Of a stretch of 64,000 nucleotides of DNA, positions 1 through 8,202 are shown one piece after another. This DNA comes from Candidatus Saccharimonadota bacterium. GTDB lineage: Bacteria > Patescibacteriota > Saccharimonadia > Saccharimonadales > Saccharimonadaceae. Position 1 is the first letter of the stretch. Every line of letters starts with the position of its first letter. Position numbers and translations under genes: made by a program. The stretch lies in the NCBI GenBank assembly GCA_017405245.1, contig JAFRAU010000008.1, positions 1 to 64,000 on the forward strand. The letters are read 5' to 3'. The notes below the pieces were generated by a model, which was not told the DNA's origin, ran no database searches, and saw only the letters and a program-made list of their open reading frames with translations.

Positions 1-1440
1 ATCCTCTCAGGTACTTATTCTAACACTCTACTCTTTACTGCTGCGGCTAATCCTCCGTATGTGGGGTATACGTTAAAGTTCAATCCTAACATTGATGGCG
101 CCGGAGGGTCAGGGTCTGGCAGTGATATTGCATCCAATATGCCAGCTACTATGACAGAAACCGTCATGGCTACGTCCTACAAGTTTACAGTACCTAGTAC
201 GGTGCCGACTAGACCAGGATACAGGTTCATTGGATGGAGCAAGGTAGCAGCTCACACTATGGGTACTCCTAACCCTAAGGATAATGGTTCTGGGACAGAC
301 AATCTCTATGTAGCAGGAGATAAGATAGAAGTAGTAGCGGAAGACATGAGTGATCTTTCTGACGTTAAGGCAGAAGCTACTATCTATGCTATTTGGGCTA
401 ATGAATATACTTATACGATTACCTATAACTGTAATTCTGGAAGTGGTTGTCCTTCCAACTTCTCTACTAGTGAAATCACTTCTTCTTATACTTATACTAT
501 TTCTAGTACGGAACCGACTAGAACTAACTATAACTTTACTGGCTATCTAGGGTCTGATGGTACGACTTACCAGGCAGGCGCAAATGTAGCACTAAGTTCT
601 AGCAAGCTTTCTGTAACACTTACGGCACAGTGGGAACAATCTGCCCCGGCGTTCTTTACTATCACTTATATGCAGGATATGACACCTAGTGTCTGTGACT
701 CGGTCACGACCCCGGCAATATCAGCCACTACATCAGATACTACTGGTGCTTATAATGGCAATACTAGTTACGTGCCAGAAACTACCTTAATAGATTATCG
801 TGGTACAGACGGTACCGGTACTGCAAGTAGTCCTGCGACTGGCTCTAATAAAAGAACCTATACCGTCAGAAAACTAGCGGATGGCAACTGCTGGATGGCA
901 GAAAACCTGAAACTTACCCTCACTAACAACCAATCGGTATTAGTCGGTACCTTCTCTGGTGGAGAAACCAGTTGGACACCAACAGGAGATGGAGCGGGAA
1001 ACGACTACAATGAGGCAATCAACGCTAATACCAAGGCTGATGTAAATGGTGGTAACTGGTACTACCCTTGGTACGCTGCCACTGCTGGGCAAGGAGCACA
1101 AACTAGTAATCCTACCATTTCCCAATCTATCTGTCCTAAGGGTTGGAAGCTACCAAATGGCGGCGCTAATACCGCTCCAAGCTTCCAGAGCATAGTAGAT
1201 ACCTACTCTGCCACTACACCTGATAAAATCAAAGCTGCACCTTTATCCTATACTGCGGTCGGCAGCTACTACTCCGGCAGTCCGGCCAATACGTCCTACG
1301 GTTACTACTGGTCAGCTAGTCCTTATACTAGCACTAGTAACTACGCGTACGGTCTGCGCTTCACTACAAGTAGCGTCGGCCCCCAGGGCAACAGCAGCAA
1401 CTACCGCGGGTTTTCCGTCCGTTGTGTTGCTATTCCTTAG
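1..1440 (+). CDS. DGR1 variable target protein, 5' partial
   Basis: The reading frame is open from base 1, so the start lies before the window; the first in-frame GTG at 61 is not a credible start. Two InlB-type B-repeat-like modules come first (conserved PTRPGYRFIGW and PTRTNYNFTGY, each ending in a W-containing strand). A FISUMP-like C-type-lectin fold follows (CWMAENLKL, CPKGWKLPNGG, YYWSAS, SVRCVAIP). The last ~62 codons are the variable repeat. The protein is probably surface exposed and binds a ligand through its diversified C-terminus; that role is inferred from known DGR targets. The residues before the first B-repeat (GTYSNTLLFTA) match a module in the DGR2 target at 36698-38752, so the two targets are related. 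Confidence 0.88.
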   Translation: MLSGTYSNTLLFTAAANPPYVGYTLKFNPNIDGAGGSGSGSDIASNMPATMTETVMATSYKFTVPSTVPTRPGYRFIGWSKVAAHTMGTPNPKDNGSGTDNLYVAGDKIEVVAEDMSDLSDVKAEATIYAIWANEYTYTITYNCNSGSGCPSNFSTSEITSSYTYTISSTEPTRTNYNFTGYLGSDGTTYQAGANVALSSSKLSVTLTAQWEQSAPAFFTITYMQDMTPSVCDSVTTPAISATTSDTTGAYNGNTSYVPETTLIDYRGTDGTGTASSPATGSNKRTYTVRKLADGNCWMAENLKLTLTNNQSVLVGTFSGGETSWTPTGDGAGNDYNEAINANTKADVNGGNWYYPWYAATAGQGAQTSNPTISQSICPKGWKLPNGGANTAPSFQSIVDTYSATTPDKIKAAPLSYTAVGSYYSGSPANTSYGYYWSASPYTSTSNYAYGLRFTTSSVGPQGNSSNYRGFSVRCVAIP

Positions 1441-1468
1441 TCTCGCCGCTTTTCGCCGCGCGATCTCT
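1254..1468 (+). repeat. DGR1 variable repeat (VR1)
   Basis: This 215-bp segment aligns without gaps to the reverse complement of 3718-3932. I count 22 differences; 21 fall where the template has A, replaced by G, T or C, and one is G to C. Changed codons are almost all template AAC/AAT codons in the target C-terminus. The last ~60 bp, including the stop codon and 28 bp beyond it, are identical to the template and would act as the homing region. Adenine-specific replacement is the diagnostic mark of DGR mutagenic retrohoming. Confidence 0.96.
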
Positions 1469-1676
1469 AACCCAATTGAAAGAGAAAGAGCGATAGTGAA
1501 AAATAGAGCAAAATGGAACAGGAAAATGCAAGTGAAAATTGCATAAAAAGAAGAAAAAGTAGTCCTAGAAAGCATAAATGAAGGTTGCACAAAGGAGAAA
1601 AAGAATAGCTCTAATGAAATGCAAGTAGAGATTGCAGAAAAAGTTTTTGATAAAAAGTATAAAGCTAGGTGAGAAC
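1469..1676 (+). other. Spacer between VR1 and accessory gene
   Basis: No gene is visible. The region is purine-rich. Two similar segments, near 1531-1552 and 1619-1636, carry ATGCAA followed by TTGCA, so each could fold as a short hairpin. No GC-rich hairpin like the one after VR2 is visible next to VR1. Confidence 0.5.
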
Positions 1677-2513
1677 ATGAGAAAAGGTTTGGGAAAAAGA
1701 AAAGATGACCAAATAAGAAAATCAATGAAAGGTAGAGCGGAGAAAGCTGCCTATGATCACCGTAAAGAACAGGTGATGGAACGCGAGAAAGAGAATGACA
1801 AATTAATAATTTTGTTCAGGTCTAATGAAAACTGGTGGAAGATAGCAGGAAACTCTGTACTCTACTATACTAAATTGGTGGCTCCGAGGCTGAAAAAAAG
1901 TGTGAAAGTTTGGCCAGATAGAGATTATGTAGCGCCGTCTAAGGAGGGTATTGTCCAAGTTCGAGATTTGAAAAAGTTTATTGACGAGGTAGAATCTTTG
2001 AATTATACAATTAAGCCAGGAACAGGCGAAGACTACTTGGCGGTAGAACTGGGGTATAAAGTGACTCAGGAAGAGCTTAATACCATGGTGGAAGAAGAAT
2101 CGCGAAAATGGGAGATGTCGGATAGGATGTTAATGCCGGCTGTAATTTGGCCGACGATTAAAACATTGTTACTTGAAATTTTAAGAACGATGTGGGAGAT
2201 GACGAGGAAATTAGATGCGGTGGCGCAGAGAGCATTTGGCAATGAATTAATGTACTTAGTCAATGATGCGATAAAAGCATTAAGCCTTGCGGCGCACGAA
2301 AGAATGGAATCAAGGGAAGCACTAGTACAAATTACGGATGATGTAGATGAGATAGAGGGCTTAATGCTAGGTGCGACGGCGATTCGGATTTTTTCTTCTG
2401 AACAGAATTATAATCTTGCGACGACACTGATGAAATTAAAAGATGCGATTACAAAAGAAAGTAATAAAATTGAAAAAGAAGAACGAAAAAGGAAGAGACG
2501 TGAAAAAGAGTGA
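1677..2513 (+). CDS. DGR1 accessory protein, MutS-domain-I-like plus Avd-like helical bundle
   Basis: The ATG at 1677 has an AGGTGAG ribosome-binding site seven bases upstream and is preferred to the upstream TTG at 1632. The 278-aa protein has a basic N-terminus. Residues ~40-140 resemble MutS mismatch-recognition domain I (LIILFRSNENWWKIAG, with WW where MutS has the FYE aromatic). A long helical region follows (~145-255) that could be the four-helix Avd-type bundle, and the tail is highly charged. A paralogue sits in the same place in DGR2 (38970-39944). MutS-like and Avd accessory proteins are known beside DGR reverse transcriptases; Avd binds RT and template RNA. The gene overlaps the RT gene by 14 bp, so the two are probably co-translated. 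The fold assignment is by eye. Confidence 0.72.
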   Translation: MRKGLGKRKDDQIRKSMKGRAEKAAYDHRKEQVMEREKENDKLIILFRSNENWWKIAGNSVLYYTKLVAPRLKKSVKVWPDRDYVAPSKEGIVQVRDLKKFIDEVESLNYTIKPGTGEDYLAVELGYKVTQEELNTMVEEESRKWEMSDRMLMPAVIWPTIKTLLLEILRTMWEMTRKLDAVAQRAFGNELMYLVNDAIKALSLAAHERMESREALVQITDDVDEIEGLMLGATAIRIFSSEQNYNLATTLMKLKDAITKESNKIEKEERKRKRREKE

Positions 2514-3624
2514 CGGTACTTTTTGGGATAAAATTAATGAAGAGTGGTTGTCGCATAGCCTTTATATTGCATTTTTGGAAGCGCGTAAAGGAAAACTAAA
2601 AACGGCTGATGAGTATAACTTTGAAATATATTGGAGAGAAAATATCAGACGGTTGACGAGATGTATTCTGGATAAGAAGTATGAACCAAGTAGAAGCGTT
2701 GCTTTTATAATTAGAAAGCCAGTGATTAGAGAAATTTTTGCGGCGCCGTTTAGAGATAGAGTAGTACATCATCTTTTATATAATGAAGTTGCGGAGTGGT
2801 GGGACAGGAGACTAATAAATAATTCTTTTTCTTGCAGAAAGGAAAAGGGCGTACTCTATGGAATAAAAAGATTAGAAAAAGATATTGCTAGGGCATCAAA
2901 TAATTATACTAAAAAAGCGTACGTGATTAAGTTGGATGTACAAGGGTATTTTATGAGTTTGTCGAGAAGAGACCTTTTTAAGAGAGCGGTGTGGGGACTT
3001 AAAAAGCAATTTCCAAGGAGAGGGCCGAAATATCAACTGCTAAAATATCTGTGGCACCAAATAATTTTTGACGATCCAGTAAAGGGCGTAAGGCTAAGAA
3101 GACCGCTTGATTCATGGAAAGATTTGGCGGTGAATAAAAGCTTGTTGCATCAGCCAAAAGGTAGAGGGATTGTGATTGGTAATTTATCGTCGCAGCTTCT
3201 TTCTAATATCTATCTGGATTTGCTCGATAGATTTGTGAAACAAAAATTGGGGTATAAATATTATGGTAGATATGTAGATGATTTTTATATAGTTGTATCG
3301 GAAGAAGACTATTTGCAGGCAAAGAGAGATATAAAAGTGATAGAAGAATATCTTTTATCACTAGGACTAATATTACACCCTAAGAAACGTTATATTCAGA
3401 GCATTGATAAGGGTGTAAATTTTTTAGGGATGGTGTTATATCCACATAAGATTGTACCTGGGAAAAGATTCAAGGGAGAATTTTATAAGGCGGTACATGA
3501 ATGCGTGATGGGGCATCGTAAAACAGAAGCAATTATCTCATACCTCGGATATTGCAAACATTGTAATGCAAAAATGCTATGCAAGAAGATGTTTGATAGT
3601 GTAGGATGGGAGTATAGATATTGA
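2500..3624 (+). CDS. DGR1 reverse transcriptase
   Basis: Start is GTG 2500, nine bases after a GGAAGAG site, and it aligns with the N-terminus of the DGR2 RT; the upstream ATG at 2443 lies inside the accessory gene. The 374-aa protein shows the RT palm: LDVQGYF near residue 145, IGNLSSQ near 226 and the catalytic YVDD near 258. The IGxxxSQ motif is typical of DGR RTs, where group II introns and retrons have QGxxxSP. No maturase or endonuclease domain is present. It would copy TR1 RNA with adenine infidelity into cDNA that replaces VR1. Its C-terminus (DSVGWEY) is shared with the DGR2 RT. Confidence 0.95.
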   Translation: MKKSDGTFWDKINEEWLSHSLYIAFLEARKGKLKTADEYNFEIYWRENIRRLTRCILDKKYEPSRSVAFIIRKPVIREIFAAPFRDRVVHHLLYNEVAEWWDRRLINNSFSCRKEKGVLYGIKRLEKDIARASNNYTKKAYVIKLDVQGYFMSLSRRDLFKRAVWGLKKQFPRRGPKYQLLKYLWHQIIFDDPVKGVRLRRPLDSWKDLAVNKSLLHQPKGRGIVIGNLSSQLLSNIYLDLLDRFVKQKLGYKYYGRYVDDFYIVVSEEDYLQAKRDIKVIEEYLLSLGLILHPKKRYIQSIDKGVNFLGMVLYPHKIVPGKRFKGEFYKAVHECVMGHRKTEAIISYLGYCKHCNAKMLCKKMFDSVGWEYRY

Positions 3625-3717
3625 CTTGCGGTTTTGTTTTTGGGGTGCTGAGTTATGATTTTGTGAGACGGTGGCATCTTAGAGATATTTGGCCTTGCCT
3701 GGTAGGGTGGGATTCTC

Positions 3718-3932
3718 AGAGATCGCGCGGCGAAAAGCGGCGAGACTAAGGAATAGCAACACAACGGACGGAAAACCCGTTGTTCTTGTTGTTGTTGTTC
3801 TGGGGGTTGACGCTACTTGTATTGAAGTTCAGATTGTACGCGTTGTTACTATTGCTAGTATAAGGACTAGCTGACCAGTAGTAACCGTTGGACGTATTGT
3901 TCGGACTGCCGGAGTTGTAGTTGCCGACCGCA
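3718..3932 (-). repeat. DGR1 template repeat (TR1), antisense to RT
   Basis: Read on the minus strand, this is the invariant template for VR1: same 215-bp length, no indels, with clustered AAC/AAT codons where VR1 has varied residues. It lies 93 bp downstream of the RT stop and points towards it, so TR RNA and RT mRNA would be convergent. In the best-studied DGRs TR usually lies on the RT strand. Confidence 0.95.
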
Positions 3933-4113
3933 CCAGTGTAACAAACACTCCTTTGGAAAAAGAGGGCCAGCTTTTGAAGTCGCAGAGTCCTCGTGAGGGC
4001 AAAGCACTAGGTATTAGCCTTATGACGATAAGGGTGGCCCTGATCTCTGAGTAGATAATCCTGGCAGTAAGATTTTAATCTTCTGGTGGATTGCCCACCC
4101 TAGGGTAATTATA
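3933..4113 (-). promoter_or_regulatory. Putative promoter and structured leader of TR1 RNA
   Basis: On the minus strand a TATAAT box (4108-4113) precedes a hairpin (GGTGG/CCACC, about 4085-4099). A nested structure follows: GGGCCA (3964-3969) pairs with TGGCCC (4035-4040) around a six-bp, four-nt-loop hairpin (4018-4033). RNA started here would run into TR1. No convincing -35 box is visible. Transcription from this site is inferred. Confidence 0.5.
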
Positions 4114-4165
4114 GCACCCGTGGTTTTTAGAGCGTGTGGTTTTATGGTACCTGGTTTTAGAGTAC

Positions 4166-4218
4166 TTGCGAAATTCAATGAAGTGTGATATTCTCAATGA
4201 AGATAGATAATTTCATTG
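4166..4218 (+). promoter_or_regulatory. Promoter and likely operator of the vapBC-like operon
   Basis: TTGCGA (4166-4171) and TATTCT (4189-4194) are 17 bp apart. CAATGAA occurs at 4176-4182 and 4195-4201, in the spacer and on the -10 box, and its inverse TTCATTG lies at 4212-4218. Repeats over the promoter fit autorepression by the AbrB-type antitoxin, as known for this family. Confidence 0.5.
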
Positions 4219-4230
4219 AAAAAGGATAAC

Positions 4231-4617
4231 ATGGAACAGGACGCGAAAAGTGGAAATGATAACATCGTGGATGCGGAAGCCTTAAAGAAGGCGGAGGAAA
4301 TAGAAAGTACAATACTTGTGAAAGATGCAGCTGTGACGAAATCTGGGCAGATGAGCTTACCAAGAGACGTGGCGGACGCGCTCGGAGTAGAGTATGGAAA
4401 GAGTAGGGTAAGGCTCGTAGTGAAAAAAGATGGAACCGTAATGATAAAACCGGTCAAAAATGTGATGGAAAGATTTAGAGAGTTAAGAAAGAGATTTACC
4501 CCAGAGCAAAAACGGTTGATTAGAAAAAACATGGGGAAAACTGTGGCGGAACTGAGAAGACAGTGGGATAATTCGCCAGAGGGAAAAGCCTACTACAAGG
4601 AGAGATATGGAGCGTAG
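4231..4617 (+). CDS. AbrB/MazE-type antitoxin (VapB-like)
   Basis: Start ATG 4231 follows an AAGGA site by five bases; an upstream TTG at 4216 is less likely. The 128-aa protein has an acidic N-terminus, then an AbrB/SpoVT swapped-hairpin-like domain (TKSGQMSLPRDVADALGV, then RLVVKKDGTVMIKP). The basic helical C-terminus (MERFRELRKRF, EGKAYYKERYGA) probably wraps the toxin. It overlaps the PIN-domain gene by 11 bp, the usual antitoxin-toxin layout. It should neutralise that RNase and repress the operon. Its position beside the DGR1 template may reflect an accessory island. Confidence 0.78.
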   Translation: MEQDAKSGNDNIVDAEALKKAEEIESTILVKDAAVTKSGQMSLPRDVADALGVEYGKSRVRLVVKKDGTVMIKPVKNVMERFRELRKRFTPEQKRLIRKNMGKTVAELRRQWDNSPEGKAYYKERYGA

Positions 4618-5014
4618 TAACGAGGAAATTGATACTAATATTTTAGTGAGAATGGTACTGGGGGATAGGCCGGATATTGAAAATGACTTACAAAAGCTAT
4701 TGGAGCGAGAGGGCGTGGAATATTATGTAGACGACATGGCAATATCGGAGTTGGTTTATGTACTAGAAAAAAATTATAAATTTTCGCGAGCGATGCTAGC
4801 AGATGAGATAGATATATTGATGGAGGCTAATTCGAATTTCTTAGTAAATAAAATTGTGAAAAAAGTGTTAGCAATATATGTGACACATCCGAAATTGTCG
4901 TTTAATGATTGCTATTTGGTAGCGAGGACGGAAGAAAGAGGGAATTATCCGCTGTGGACTTTGGACCATAAGCTAGCGACGCAGTGCGAAGTGGCAAAAG
5001 AGCTGGGTCGATAA
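4607..5014 (+). CDS. PIN-domain ribonuclease toxin (VapC-like)
   Basis: The 135-aa protein starts at an ATG after a GGAG site inside the antitoxin gene. PIN acidic residues are visible: D in IDTNILVRM near residue 9, E in ISELVYVLE, D in SFNDCYLVA and D in LWTLDHKLA. This set coordinates metal in VapC-type endoribonucleases that cleave tRNA or rRNA. Length is normal for VapC. The N-terminus is slightly longer than minimal (MERSNEE before the first Asp). Confidence 0.82.
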   Translation: MERSNEEIDTNILVRMVLGDRPDIENDLQKLLEREGVEYYVDDMAISELVYVLEKNYKFSRAMLADEIDILMEANSNFLVNKIVKKVLAIYVTHPKLSFNDCYLVARTEERGNYPLWTLDHKLATQCEVAKELGR

Positions 5015-5169
5015 CTTTAAATAATGGAAAATCGCAACTTTAAATAATTGCCCCTGTTATGGCGGGGGCCTGACTTTAAATAGTGGGAAATCGGGAGTTT
5101 AAAAATGTTGTAAAAAATACATTTTTTGGTTAATTTGGTGTATAATAGAGTGAAAGAAAGCGAGGTATA
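5015..5169 (+). repeat. Short direct repeats and GC hairpin after vapC
   Basis: AACTTTAAATAAT occurs at 5013-5025 and 5036-5048, and a variant at 5072-5084; two copies are followed by AAATCG. Between them GCCCC (5050-5054) can pair with GGGGC (5065-5069). No T-run follows, so it is not a clear terminator. A TATAAT box at 5141-5146 should drive the next gene. Confidence 0.5.
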
Positions 5170-5472
5170 ATGTTAGACGTGTTTATTACATCGAGGGTGA
5201 GACGGAAAATCTTAGTAGTTTTTGCGAAATATCCGGATTTTAAGACGCACACGAGAGGCCTTTCTAAGCTGATTAAGGAAGACCCGGGGAATATTCAGAG
5301 GGAGCTTGCTCGACTAGAAAAGGGGAAATTCTTGATAATGACTAGGAAGGGAAATACTAATGTTTACCAGACGAATAAGCAGTTTCCACTACTGAAAGAA
5401 CTCCAAAGTATGGTGATAAAAAGTCAGCAGATGAGTAGTCAAAAGGGTCAGCAAAGTAAAACTATTGGGTAA
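5170..5472 (+). CDS. Small winged-helix DNA-binding protein
   Basis: This is a 100-aa protein with an ArsR/MarR-like winged helix: RRKILVVFAKYP (helix 1), RGLSKLIKEDPGNIQRELARLEK (helix-turn-helix) and FLIMTRKGNTNVYQTNK (wing). The pattern resembles the stand-alone HTH proteins often found next to minimal nucleotidyltransferases, though none is adjacent here. A hydrophilic Gln/Ser-rich tail follows. No cysteine metal site is visible. It probably acts as a local repressor; its target cannot be told from the sequence. Confidence 0.65.
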   Translation: MLDVFITSRVRRKILVVFAKYPDFKTHTRGLSKLIKEDPGNIQRELARLEKGKFLIMTRKGNTNVYQTNKQFPLLKELQSMVIKSQQMSSQKGQQSKTIG

Positions 5473-5559
5473 AATAGGCTACACTGTGGGCGGAAGTTAG
5501 CAGAGTAAGTGTAAAAGTGCTAAAAATACTTAAAAGGCGCTTAGCAACAGAGGTGAAAG

Positions 5560-7227
5560 TTGAGTAAAATATTTGAACAGTTGATGCGGGTGAGGGGGAT
5601 AGGTGAGGATTTTTTGCATCCAAAATACGAGAAATTGTCTAAGCCAGAAAACTTGCCAGATATAGATAAGGCAGTGGAGCGGCTAAATACAGCAAAAGAA
5701 CGGAAAGAAAAAGTACTGATTTATGGGGATTATGACGTGGACGGAGTGACAGCGACAACGATTTTGTATGAAACGCTGAAATTGATGGGGATAGCAGAGG
5801 TGGAAACCATGCTACCGGATAGGTTTAAAGATGGATATGGCATGAGCAGGCGGCTGGTTTCGCGAGCGAAGGAAACAGGGGTGAGCCTAGTAGTGACGGT
5901 GGATTGCGGAAGTAATAACGGAGAGATAGTAGAGGAGCTGAATAAAGCGGCCGTGGATGTGATTGTGACGGACCATCATGAAATTGCCGGGGAGCTTCCG
6001 CAAGCGGTAGCAGTGGTGAGCCCGAAGAGAGAAGATTTTCGGAGGAAAGTGCTAGATAGACAGGCGCAGATAGTAGCAAACAAGGAGAAGCTAGTAGACT
6101 TTTCTGGGCTAGGAGAACTATCCGGAGCGGGGGTGGCATTTATGCTGGCGGTAGCTCTAAAAAATGCTGGGCTGATTCCAGAAGGACAGGAAAAATGGCT
6201 GCTGGATCTTGCGATGATTGGAACGATTTGTGATGCGATGATACTCACAAAAGACAACCGAATTATCTGTAAATATGGGGCGGTGGTGCTTTCTAAGACG
6301 AAGCGACCAGGACTTATGGAGCTAATGCGTGTGGCGGGAATGAATAAAATTAACACCGAGGGAATAGGGTTCCAACTGGGGCCGAGGCTTAATGCAGCTG
6401 GACGGATGGAGACAGCGGAGATTGCGCTAAACCTTCTAAAAACAAAGTCCAAGGTAAAGGCGGCAAGGTATGCGGAGGACTTAAACAGGTTGAACGCAGA
6501 GCGCCGCGCACAACAGAACCGGGCGATGGAAGAACTAGCTTCTTCTGGGGTAGGTGAGGAGCCAGTGATAGTGGTAAAAGGTAACTATGGAGAGGGGATA
6601 GTAGGAATTATTGCAGGGAGAATTACAGAGCAATACAAGAGACCGAGTTTTGTACTGACGGAGGTAGACGGAGTGTTAAAAGGGTCTGGGCGAAGTTTTG
6701 GGGAATTTAACTTAGCGGAGGCACTGAAAAATTGCTCGGAGATACTACTTTCTGGCGGAGGGCATGCGGCGGCTTGCGGAATGAGTATAAAACAAGAGAA
6801 TTTTGAGGAATTTAAGGAGCGGGTTAATGGCTATTATCGGTCCTTAGGGCTAAAAAACCAAGAGAGATTCTTAGATGTCAAGGAAGATATAAGTGTATCA
6901 GAGCTAGATAAGCTGAACTTGGAGCTAATGGAGGAAATAGCGCAATTAGAACCTTTTGGTGAAGGTAATCCGGAGCCGATTTTTCTACTTCCAGATATGT
7001 TCGTGCAGGATGCAGGGACGATTGGGATAAACGGTAAACATCTGAGGATACTAATAAGGGACGATAACGGAAAGACGATGAAGCTTGTAGCATTTAATGC
7101 GCCGAAGGAGTGGACTGAGGTGCGACCAGGGGCGAGAGTGAGCGTTTTTACTGTACTCTCGGAAAATGAATGGCAGGGAACACGGAGCGTCGAGGGGAGG
7201 ATTTTGAAATTAAGGGTTGAAATGTAG
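5560..7227 (+). CDS. recJ: Single-stranded-DNA-specific exonuclease RecJ
   Basis: A TTG start lies four bases after AGGTG. The 555-aa protein has the DHH phosphoesterase motifs (YGDYDVDGVTA near residue 50, VTVDCGS, VTDHHEI), the DHHA1 domain with LSGGGHAAACGM near residue 400, and a C-terminal OB-like region. RecJ degrades ssDNA 5' to 3' in recombination and repair; the motif I and DHH metal-binding residues are intact. Length is normal. It stands close before rpsU. Confidence 0.94.
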   Translation: MSKIFEQLMRVRGIGEDFLHPKYEKLSKPENLPDIDKAVERLNTAKERKEKVLIYGDYDVDGVTATTILYETLKLMGIAEVETMLPDRFKDGYGMSRRLVSRAKETGVSLVVTVDCGSNNGEIVEELNKAAVDVIVTDHHEIAGELPQAVAVVSPKREDFRRKVLDRQAQIVANKEKLVDFSGLGELSGAGVAFMLAVALKNAGLIPEGQEKWLLDLAMIGTICDAMILTKDNRIICKYGAVVLSKTKRPGLMELMRVAGMNKINTEGIGFQLGPRLNAAGRMETAEIALNLLKTKSKVKAARYAEDLNRLNAERRAQQNRAMEELASSGVGEEPVIVVKGNYGEGIVGIIAGRITEQYKRPSFVLTEVDGVLKGSGRSFGEFNLAEALKNCSEILLSGGGHAAACGMSIKQENFEEFKERVNGYYRSLGLKNQERFLDVKEDISVSELDKLNLELMEEIAQLEPFGEGNPEPIFLLPDMFVQDAGTIGINGKHLRILIRDDNGKTMKLVAFNAPKEWTEVRPGARVSVFTVLSENEWQGTRSVEGRILKLRVEM

Positions 7228-7239
7228 CACGCAATCTGG

Positions 7240-7245
7240 TATAAT
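7240..7245 (+). promoter_or_regulatory. -10 box of rpsU
   Basis: TATAAT ends ten bases before the rpsU ATG, leaving almost no room for a leader or ribosome-binding site. Confidence 0.6.
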
Positions 7246-7255
7246 GGGGTGCAAT

Positions 7256-7474
7256 ATGGCAATAAAAGTTACAAGAAAAGATCAGAGTGAGGCGAACGAG
7301 AATATTATTCGTCGTTTTAATCGCAAGGTTTTACAGAGTGGTATGATGCCGCTAGTGAAGTCCCAGATGCGCTTTGAAAAGCCAATTTCTAAGCGTGAAC
7401 GTCGCAAGAAGGCAATTCTTAGAGAGATTCGCAAGGCCGAGAAGGCAGAGCGAATAAAACTCGGTCTGAAATAA
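7256..7474 (+). CDS. rpsU: 30S ribosomal protein bS21
   Basis: This 72-aa basic protein has the S21 pattern: short N-terminal strand (MAIKVTRKDQ), NIIRRFNRKV, then a long Arg/Lys helix (KRERRKKAILREIRKAEKAER). ATG 7256 fits the family N-terminus; starting at 7217 would place the promoter inside the gene. bS21 sits near the 3' end of 16S rRNA in the small subunit. A terminator follows at once, so it is probably monocistronic. Confidence 0.88.
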   Translation: MAIKVTRKDQSEANENIIRRFNRKVLQSGMMPLVKSQMRFEKPISKRERRKKAILREIRKAEKAERIKLGLK

Positions 7475-7479
7475 CCTAG

Positions 7480-7512
7480 AAATCGCTGAGGAATAAAACT
7501 TCGGCGATTTTT
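7480..7512 (+). terminator. Intrinsic terminator after rpsU
   Basis: A 12-bp stem (AAATCGCTGAGG with CTTCGGCGATTT, one or two wobble pairs) and a 7-nt loop are followed by further T residues. Confidence 0.8.
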
Positions 7513-7551
7513 CTGTGGTATACTAGAAGTAGAGATGAAAAAGGAGGAGTG

Positions 7552-8175
7552 ATGATTATATTCTTTGGACCGGCAGGAAGTGGCAAGAGCACACAGGGGC
7601 GGAAAATTGCGGATACCTATGGATGGCGGTGGCTATCAGTAGGGCAGGTGCTAAGAGACACTGGCAATTTTGATGAGATTCTGAAAAATGGCGAGTTAGT
7701 AGATGATGAGACGGTGGTGAAGTTGATGGATAAGCAGATTGCTTTTGCGGATGCGGAGGGAATGGAGATTATTCTAGATGGATACCCAAGAGATTTGAAA
7801 CAAACAGAAATAATGTTAAATAATCCGAAATCGGAGTTTTTTGGGAAGCTGACGGGTGCGGTTGTACTGGATGTGCCAAAGGAAGAACTATGGCGCAGAA
7901 TTGAAGAACGAGGCAGAAGTGACGATACGCGTGAGGTAGTGGAGAAGCGATTTAAAATTTTCGAACAAAATATTTGTTCAATTTTACCCCTGCTCACGGA
8001 GCGTAATGTGCCGGTTGTGACGGTGAACGGAGTGGGGGAATTTGATGAGGTGACCAAGCGAATTACAAAAGTTATTCAAAAGATGGTGCCGGAAATGGTG
8101 AAAGTGATGGCATTAGACGACCCGGAAAGTATTGAAAATGACGCGTTAGAACGAGAGAAAAGCTACGGCGAGTAA
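7552..8175 (+). CDS. adk: Adenylate kinase family protein
   Basis: ATG 7552 follows an AGGAGG site, with a TATACT -10 box at 7519-7524. The protein (~207 aa) has the P-loop GPAGSGKSTQ near residue 7, the AMP-site DGYPRDLKQ near residue 85 and a LID-region arginine cluster (RRIEERGRSDDTREVVEKRF). It has no zinc-binding LID. It would interconvert AMP, ADP and ATP. A C-terminal extension (~25 aa, acidic) is unusual. A related nucleoside monophosphate kinase cannot be excluded, but a following map gene is a common adk neighbour. Confidence 0.8.
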   Translation: MIIFFGPAGSGKSTQGRKIADTYGWRWLSVGQVLRDTGNFDEILKNGELVDDETVVKLMDKQIAFADAEGMEIILDGYPRDLKQTEIMLNNPKSEFFGKLTGAVVLDVPKEELWRRIEERGRSDDTREVVEKRFKIFEQNICSILPLLTERNVPVVTVNGVGEFDEVTKRITKVIQKMVPEMVKVMALDDPESIENDALEREKSYGE

Positions 8176-8202
8176 ATGGAAAAAAGTGAGTTTTAGAGGA
8201 AA

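Noticed and set aside
1312-1725. Minus-strand ORF over VR1 and a matching plus-strand ORF at 3689-3874 with near-identical peptides
   Set aside because: Their similarity only reflects VR1/TR1 identity read in an antisense frame; neither has a start signal or domain.
2500-3624. Group II intron or retron origin for the reverse transcriptases
   Set aside because: No maturase or endonuclease domain and no retron RNA; IGxxxSQ plus A-specific VR/TR differences point to DGR.
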